Assembly: GCF_021049285.1 (NCBI RefSeq)
Contig: NZ_CP088017.1
Location: forward strand, 434,001-498,000
Source of the DNA: Ruania halotolerans
GTDB lineage: Bacteria; Actinomycetota; Actinomycetes; Actinomycetales; Beutenbergiaceae
Direction: 5' to 3'
Length of the DNA: 64,000 bases
Shown here: piece by piece, positions 59,045 through 64,000 of the stretch
Layout: every line of letters starts with the position of its first letter
Numbering within the stretch: position 1 is the first letter of the stretch
The notes under the pieces: model-generated
Told to the model about the DNA's origin: nothing
What the model saw: the letters and a program-made list of their open reading frames with translations, nothing else
Databases searched by the model: none
Program-made: the position numbers and the translations under genes

Positions 59045-60718
59045 TTACCGGGGGCGTCGCCGCTCCGCCGGCCGTGCCGCCCCGCGCGCGGGTTCGACCA
59101 CCTTGGCCGCCTTCACCTCCGTCTGGATGCCCCGGAACAGCGCGAACGCCATGGCGAACACCATGATGAAGATGGGCAATCCGATCACGGTGATCACTTC
59201 TTGGAGGGCTTTCAATCCGGCGTCCCCGGCGAGCACGATCAGTGAGGCGGCCAGGGTGCCCTCGGCGATCCCCCAGAACATCCGCTGGCGGACCGGACCA
59301 GCATCGACGTCACCGGTGCACAGCATGTCCACCACGAGCGAGGCCGAGTCGGAGGAGGTGGCGAAGAAGACCGCCACGATCAGCACGGCCAGCCCTTGGA
59401 TCAGTGTGATCACCCCCTCCGGAACCGTGAATTGGTCGAAGAAGGTGAACATCGCCAGTGGCACGTTCTCCTCGGTGACAACCCGTTGTGTGATCTCTCC
59501 GCCGCTGCCGCCGATTCCGTCGAAGTCCATGGCGGACCAACCGAAGATGGCGAACCAGACGATGGTGAACATCGTCGGCGCCACGAGCACGCCGAGCACG
59601 AACTCGCGGATGGTGCGCCCCTTGGAGATGCGGGCGAGGAAGATTCCCATGAATGGTGCCCAGGTCACGGTCCAGGCCCAGTAGAAGACGGTCCAGGTGG
59701 CCTGCCAGCCCCACCCTTCTTCGGTGTAGCGGGACATGGCGTCGTTCCAGAACGAGAGCGGGATGATCGAGGTGGCGTAGATGCTGATTGTCTCCACGAT
59801 CTGCCGCGCCAGAAACACGGTGGAACCGGCGATGAACACGAAGACCATGAGTCCGACGGCCGCTCCGATGTTGATATTCGAGAGCCGTTTGATGCCCTTG
59901 TCCAGGCCGGCCACGATGGAGCTGACGGCGACTGTGGTCAGCACCGCGATGATGATGACCTTCACCAGGACCGAGTCGGGCACGCTGAGCAACTCGGTGA
60001 GGCCGGCGTTGATCTGCTGCGTGCCCAAACCGATGGAGACGGCAACTCCGAAGAGCGTGCCGAGGATCGCGAAGATATCGATCGTCCGGCCGATCGGCCC
60101 GTAGATCCGGTCCTTCAGCAGGGGGTAGAAGACCGAACTGACCCGCATGGGCAGCTTGAACCGGTAGACGAAGAAGGCGAACGCGAGGCCAGGCAGGGTG
60201 AAGATCGCCCAGGTATGCAGACCGAAGTGGTAGATGGAGAATCCCATCGCCTGTTCGGCCGCCTCGATCGTGAATGGCACGACCTCATCGCGTGGCGGTT
60301 GGGAGAAGTGGTAGATGGGTTCGGCCACTCCCCAGAACATCAGGATGGTGCCGATTCCGCCGGCGAACAACATCGTGAACCAGGAGACGTTGCCGTAGGT
60401 GGGTTTGGCGTCGTCGTCACCCAGCCGGATCCGACCGTAACGGCTCACGGCCAGGCCGACGAGGAAGATCAGCCACGCCGAGACCCCGAAGATGAAGAAC
60501 CAGCCGAGGTTCGTCACGATCCATTCGCGGCCGGCGGTGAACGTCTCACCGGTCTGATTGGGGAAGATCACCAGCAGGATCAGGAAGAGAACCATCAGGC
60601 CGGCCGCCACGAAGAAGATCGTGGGATCGGTTCTCAGGCCAAGCCGGTCGGCCCAGGACTGGAACGTGCGGGACAGGCCCGAGCGCGGTTCGCTCTGGCC
60701 GGTCGACTGGTCCGTCAT
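59045..60718 (-). CDS. BCCT-family transporter (betaine/carnitine/choline type)
   Basis: The 557-aa protein has twelve membrane helices, the Gly-rich helix (FAGGIGTILMFWGVAEPIYHF) and the conserved Trp box (WTVTWAPFMGIFLARISKGRTIREF). The C-terminal tail is basic (ARPAERRRPR), as in osmotically regulated BetP. It takes up a quaternary ammonium solute with Na or H. It follows the GH65/PgmB genes but a gap of 80 bp separates them. Confidence 0.92.
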   Translation of the reverse strand: MTDQSTGQSEPRSGLSRTFQSWADRLGLRTDPTIFFVAAGLMVLFLILLVIFPNQTGETFTAGREWIVTNLGWFFIFGVSAWLIFLVGLAVSRYGRIRLGDDDAKPTYGNVSWFTMLFAGGIGTILMFWGVAEPIYHFSQPPRDEVVPFTIEAAEQAMGFSIYHFGLHTWAIFTLPGLAFAFFVYRFKLPMRVSSVFYPLLKDRIYGPIGRTIDIFAILGTLFGVAVSIGLGTQQINAGLTELLSVPDSVLVKVIIIAVLTTVAVSSIVAGLDKGIKRLSNINIGAAVGLMVFVFIAGSTVFLARQIVETISIYATSIIPLSFWNDAMSRYTEEGWGWQATWTVFYWAWTVTWAPFMGIFLARISKGRTIREFVLGVLVAPTMFTIVWFAIFGWSAMDFDGIGGSGGEITQRVVTEENVPLAMFTFFDQFTVPEGVITLIQGLAVLIVAVFFATSSDSASLVVDMLCTGDVDAGPVRQRMFWGIAEGTLAASLIVLAGDAGLKALQEVITVIGLPIFIMVFAMAFALFRGIQTEVKAAKVVEPARGAARPAERRRPR

Positions 60719-60939
60719 GTGCGTTCCCTTCGATAGCTGCCACGAGTGCCATCAGCCGTGTGGGATCCGACTGCTCACCCCGTCCGAGCCGATCGATTCG
60801 CCCACTGTGGCCTGGATCACGTTCAGTAGCAAGCCGTAGGGGCGTTCGGTGTGTCATCGAGCCAGGAGGCCCCCGTGCCCGCCATCACGGGAGTGATCAT
60901 GATCTGAGCGCCCAGGACCTCGCCCGGGCCGGAGGTGGG

Positions 60940-62091
60940 TCACGCCGGAAGTCCGCCCCGGGCGCAGTGGGCGGCCCGCTTCAGCAGATGCCGGCGTTCG
61001 GGCTCGCTGGTAGCTGCCCGAGCGGCGAGGACGTACAGCTCTGCCGCGCGGGCGGTGTCGCCGGCTCGCTCAGACAGCCAGGCGGCCACCGCGTCCCGGC
61101 GAGGGACGCCGTCGGGCACCTCCTGCAGGGCACGCAGACCCGCCAGCGGGCCGTCGGTCTGCCCCACGGCCACGGCGCGGTTGAGCGCAACGACGGGGCT
61201 GGCACCGCTCAGTCGCATCAGCTCGTCGTACCAGCTGAGGATCTGCGGCCAGTCGGTCTCCTCGGCGCGTGGGGCGTCGTCGTGCAGGGCCGCGATCGCG
61301 GCCTGGACCTGGTACTCCCCGTGCCGGTCCTGGGCCAGCGCCCGCTGCAGGATCTCGACTCCTTCGGCGATCATCGCCGTGTCCCACCGCGAACGATCCT
61401 GCTCGTCCAGCGGCACCAGCTCCCCGGTCCCCGTGAACCGGGCAGCTCGGCGGGCATGGTGTAGCAGCATCAGGGCGAGCAGGCCGTGTGTCTCTGGTTC
61501 GCTCTCGGCGGCGGCGAGCTGTCGGGTCAGCCGGATCGCCTCCTCGGCCAGGTCCACCTTCCCGGTGAACCCCTCGTTGAACACCAGGTACAGCACGTGC
61601 AGCACGGTGGCGGAGGCGCCGAGCCGGTCGAACCGGGCCCCCGCCAGCGTGCGTTTCGCGCGGCTGATCCGTTGCGCCATCGTCGCCTCCGGCACCAGGT
61701 ACGCCCGGGCGATCTGCGCCGTCGTGAGGCCGCCGACCGCCCGCAGGGTGAGGGCGATCGCCGACGCAGGGCTCAGGTCCGGGTGGCAACAGCGAGTGAG
61801 GAGTAGCAGCGTGTCATCGTGTTCCTCGGTGGCGCCGGGAGGAGGGGCGACGGCGACTGTCACCTCCCGCCGCCGCCTCGCCTCGTCTGCGCGGACGGCA
61901 TCGAGGAACTTGCGCCATGCCACCCGCACCAACCACGCGGCCGGATCTGCCGGCCGCGCCTCGGGCCAGCGCCGCGCGGCCTCCAGCAGAGCCTCTTGCA
62001 CAGCGTCCTCGGCCGCCGTGAACTCGGCTCCACGGCGAACGAGAACAGCCAGGGTGCGCGGTCCCAGAGTGCGCAGCAGATCATCCATCAC
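60940..62091 (-). CDS. ECF42-type RNA polymerase sigma factor with C-terminal extension
   Basis: The 383-aa protein has sigma region 2 (AVQEALLEAARRWPEARPADPAAWLVRVAWRKFLD), region 4 (LTTAQIARAYLVPEATMAQRISRAKRTL) and a 190-residue C-terminal TPR-like extension with the FNEGFTG and RLSGASPVVALNRAVAVGQ signatures of ECF42. This group needs no anti-sigma factor; the extension controls activity. It lies 13 bp after a DGPF (YCII-like) gene, its usual partner. The start is GTG 62091 or ATG 62088. Confidence 0.92.
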   Translation of the reverse strand: MMDDLLRTLGPRTLAVLVRRGAEFTAAEDAVQEALLEAARRWPEARPADPAAWLVRVAWRKFLDAVRADEARRRREVTVAVAPPPGATEEHDDTLLLLTRCCHPDLSPASAIALTLRAVGGLTTAQIARAYLVPEATMAQRISRAKRTLAGARFDRLGASATVLHVLYLVFNEGFTGKVDLAEEAIRLTRQLAAAESEPETHGLLALMLLHHARRAARFTGTGELVPLDEQDRSRWDTAMIAEGVEILQRALAQDRHGEYQVQAAIAALHDDAPRAEETDWPQILSWYDELMRLSGASPVVALNRAVAVGQTDGPLAGLRALQEVPDGVPRRDAVAAWLSERAGDTARAAELYVLAARAATSEPERRHLLKRAAHCARGGLPA

Positions 62092-62104
62092 CGGGCCCGG
62101 ATGT

Positions 62105-62515
62105 TCAGCCGATCGCGGGTGGCTCGGTCAGGAACGGACGAACCTCGATCCACTCCTTGATCGTGCGGCCACCTGGCCCGGGCGCCGAGGAGAGGAACGC
62201 CGCGACTTCGTGGGCGCGCTCGGTGGAGTCCACATCGATCATCATCCACCCGGCGATCAGGTCTTTCGACTCCGCGAACGGGCCGTCGGTGAGCGGAGGC
62301 CGTCCTTCACCGTCATAGCGAACGAACGTGCCCTCGGGGGAGAGCGCCTGGGCGTCCACGAACTCGCCCCGCTCGCGGAGTGTGTCTGCCACGTGGTCCA
62401 TGAACGCGATGTGCGCGTCGATTTCCTCCGGTGCCCACTGCTCCATCGGAATGCTGCCCTCGGCGGTGGGCTGCGGGCCGCCGCGGTAATGCTTGAGCAA
62501 GAGGTATTTCGCCAT
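62105..62515 (-). CDS. YCII/DGPF-domain protein
   Basis: The 136-aa protein has the DGPF motif (PPLTDGPFAESKDLIAGW) within a YCII-like dimeric alpha/beta fold (KYLLLKHYRG, EEIDAHIAFMDHVADTL, WIEVRPF). DGPF proteins are the standard companions and targets of ECF42 sigma factors. AGGAGAAGGA precedes the ATG by three bases. A promoter matching the ECF42 pattern lies 52-78 bp upstream. Confidence 0.9.
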   Translation of the reverse strand: MAKYLLLKHYRGGPQPTAEGSIPMEQWAPEEIDAHIAFMDHVADTLRERGEFVDAQALSPEGTFVRYDGEGRPPLTDGPFAESKDLIAGWMMIDVDSTERAHEVAAFLSSAPGPGGRTIKEWIEVRPFLTEPPAIG

Positions 62516-62566
62516 TGTTCCTTCTCCTGTGATCCGTGCCGGCCAGTCTGCCGTCATCATCTCGAA

Positions 62567-62593
62567 GACGGAGCCGAAACCGACGTCTCGACA
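62567..62593 (-). promoter_or_regulatory. ECF42-type promoter
   Basis: On the minus strand TGTCGA (62588-62593) and CGTC (62567-62570) are separated by exactly 17 bases. From memory, ECF42 promoters read TGTCGA at -35 and CG(A/T)C at -10. It drives the DGPF-sigma unit, implying positive autoregulation. Confidence 0.65.
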
Positions 62594-62745
62594 TCGGCGC
62601 GAAGTTTTCGCCCTGGCGAACCCGCGAATTTCTTCGTACTCTCATTTTGTCTTGTCAATTCGCCCGCGGGTGCGCCGTTTCGAGCGTTCGCCGACGTGGT
62701 GGCAAAGGGCCACCATCCATCCCCCACGTGAGCTGGAGTCCTGCC

Positions 62746-64000
62746 GTGTCAACCATCCCCGAACTGGCCCCCCAGGAGGCGCCAGAGAGCGACGCGGCCA
62801 TCGTGGCCGCGGTGCGCCGAGGGCGAGTGGGCGAGTTCGCGGTGCTGTACGAGCGGTACAAGGACCAGGCCATGCGGATCGCCCGCCGTGATGCGGGACC
62901 AGACGACGCCCCCGACCTCGTCCAGGAGACGTTCGCTCGGGTGCTGCAGGCCATCCGCAAGGGCGGCGGCCCCACCGAAGACGTGCCCGGGTACCTGTTC
63001 CGCACGTTGCGCAACCTCCGTATCGACCGGGGCGGGCGCCGGGAGGCGCCTGCCGACGATGTCGAGTCGCTGGGACCCCCGGGATTGTGGGTGGTCGACG
63101 ATGACGCCGATGCGACCCTTGACCGCGGGCTTGTGTCCGAGGCATTCAAGGGGCTACCGCCGCGCTGGCGTGAGGTGCTCTGGCTCACGGAGGTCGAGGG
63201 CGCCGGCCCGGGTGAACTGTCCGAGCGGATGGGAATGCGCCCGACGGCGATCTCCACCCTCTCCGCACGCGCCAGGCAGGGCTTCCGGTCGGCCTGGCTG
63301 CAGGCACATCTGCGCTCCGACGGCGCCCCTGACGCGTGCCGTCCGGTGATCGCACGTCTCGGCGACTACGAGACCGGGCGCCTCTCCAGTCGTCGCCGGG
63401 CTGAGGTTCAGCGGCACCTGGCTACCTGCACGGACTGCCCGGTCCTGCTCACCGAACTGACCGCCGTCTCGGAACGGCTCGGCGCCATGTTGTTGCCGCT
63501 GGTGATCCTTGCCCCGAACGCCATCTGGTGGGTGTTCGGCGGTGGGGTGGCCAAGGCCGGCGTGCTCCTGGTCGGAGGGGTCCAGAGCGCGGGGCGCAGG
63601 CTCCGCAGTCCGAAGCTGGTCCTCGGTGCCGTGACGGGGGCGACGGCTGTTGTTGCAGTCGCGGTGGCCGCCTACGCATGGGACCCGCCTGGGTCCCCGC
63701 CGGACGGGCAGGTCCCGGGCGCCACGGCGACCGCCGATGCCACGCCACCCTCGAGCCCGGACCCATCAGGCGGGATTGCAACGAGCGGCAGCGAGACCTC
63801 ACCACAACCCGCCGAGGATGCGGAACCGACCGAGGGCCCTGCTCCGGAGCCGGCGCCTGGCGATCGCCCACCGGCTCCCGCGCCCGAGCCGGGCCTACCC
63901 GAGGCTGAGCAGGTACCCGGATCCGGGACCCGCCCCGCCCCCGAGCCTCAGCCGCAACCGACTCCCGCGCCCGGCCCCACACAGGAACCCGACCCGCAGG
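62746..64000 (+). CDS. ECF sigma factor fused to zinc-finger/TM anti-sigma-like tail (3'-truncated)
   Basis: The reading frame starts with GTG (GGAG seven bases upstream) and is open to the window edge, at least 418 codons. Residues about 15-90 are sigma region 2 (FAVLYERYKDQAMRIARR, DAPDLVQETFARVLQAI), about 125-185 region 4 (LPPRWREVLWLTEVEGAGPGELSERMGMRPTAISTLSARARQG). About 200-245 has a zf-HC2-like HLATCTDC segment, and about 255-315 two hydrophobic stretches. The rest is a Pro/Glu-rich tail (about 320 on). The arrangement puts sigma and anti-sigma functions in one membrane-tethered chain. The stop lies beyond the window. Confidence 0.8.
   Translation, partial: MSTIPELAPQEAPESDAAIVAAVRRGRVGEFAVLYERYKDQAMRIARRDAGPDDAPDLVQETFARVLQAIRKGGGPTEDVPGYLFRTLRNLRIDRGGRREAPADDVESLGPPGLWVVDDDADATLDRGLVSEAFKGLPPRWREVLWLTEVEGAGPGELSERMGMRPTAISTLSARARQGFRSAWLQAHLRSDGAPDACRPVIARLGDYETGRLSSRRRAEVQRHLATCTDCPVLLTELTAVSERLGAMLLPLVILAPNAIWWVFGGGVAKAGVLLVGGVQSAGRRLRSPKLVLGAVTGATAVVAVAVAAYAWDPPGSPPDGQVPGATATADATPPSSPDPSGGIATSGSETSPQPAEDAEPTEGPAPEPAPGDRPPAPAPEPGLPEAEQVPGSGTRPAPEPQPQPTPAPGPTQEPDPQ

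Overview
The window is 64 kb of high-GC DNA (roughly two thirds G+C) with tightly packed genes, many ATGA overlaps and GTG/TTG starts. Actinobacterial hallmarks include a sortase-anchored surface enzyme, a DUF3558-type lipoprotein, a DDN-type deazaflavin oxidoreductase, an ECF42 sigma factor with its DGPF partner and a GlpD/PhoX pair. A soil or plant-associated member of the Micrococcales (Ruania/Occultella/Georgenia-like) is my best guess, from gene style only. I see no rRNA, tRNA, CRISPR array, phage gene or insertion sequence.

Region 1 (1-21.8 kb) is one catabolic locus for an unidentified glycan. Four copies of a LacI-family operator (TGCAANCGNTTGCA, one of them imperfect) sit at 4575, 7732, 14997 and 18604, each in front of a transcription unit. 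The units are: DUF4127 + alpha/beta hydrolase + LacI regulator (leftward) opposite a 986-aa secreted beta-propeller protein; a second 838-aa secreted propeller + an enolase-superfamily enzyme; a lipoprotein-dependent sugar ABC importer without its ATPase; and a divergent pair with two Gfo/Idh/MocA dehydrogenases + a cytoplasmic concanavalin-like protein on one side and two more dehydrogenases + an AGE-family epimerase on the other. A fifth, catalytically degenerate Gfo/Idh/MocA protein runs off the left edge. I infer binding or cleavage outside, import, then oxidation to keto-glycosides and cleavage inside.

Region 2 (21.9-32.6 kb): a Tat-exported PhoX phosphatase behind a PHO-box-like 11-bp repeat, GlpD behind a perfect 26-bp palindrome, a LacI regulator, and a DeoR-led operon (RpiB-like isomerase, AraL-like HAD phosphatase, FGGY kinase, AraM-like glycerol-1-phosphate dehydrogenase) for a polyol or pentose.

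Region 3 (32.7-43.8 kb): mostly redox and housekeeping accessory genes: two luciferase-like oxidoreductases, a CPBP-like membrane protein, TetR/SGNH hydrolase, divergent SDR/MarR and NmrA/HxlR pairs with visible operators, GNAT, SRPBCC, a YtcJ-like amidohydrolase and a YetF-like protein. Several large intergenic palindromes lie here.

Region 4 (44-49.6 kb) is a single 1,859-aa cell-wall-anchored enzyme joining a GH92 mannosidase domain that lacks the usual acid glutamate to a purple-acid-phosphatase-like metallophosphoesterase. I consider it the most striking gene of the window, probably aimed at mannosyl-phosphate groups of fungal mannan.

Region 5 (49.6-64 kb): two lipoproteins, photolyase, a Cys-rich 30-codon small ORF overlapping a DDN-type gene, fused dihydroxyacetone kinase, GH65 phosphorylase + beta-phosphoglucomutase, a BCCT transporter, the ECF42/DGPF pair with a matching promoter, and a sigma factor with a fused anti-sigma-like tail running off the right edge.
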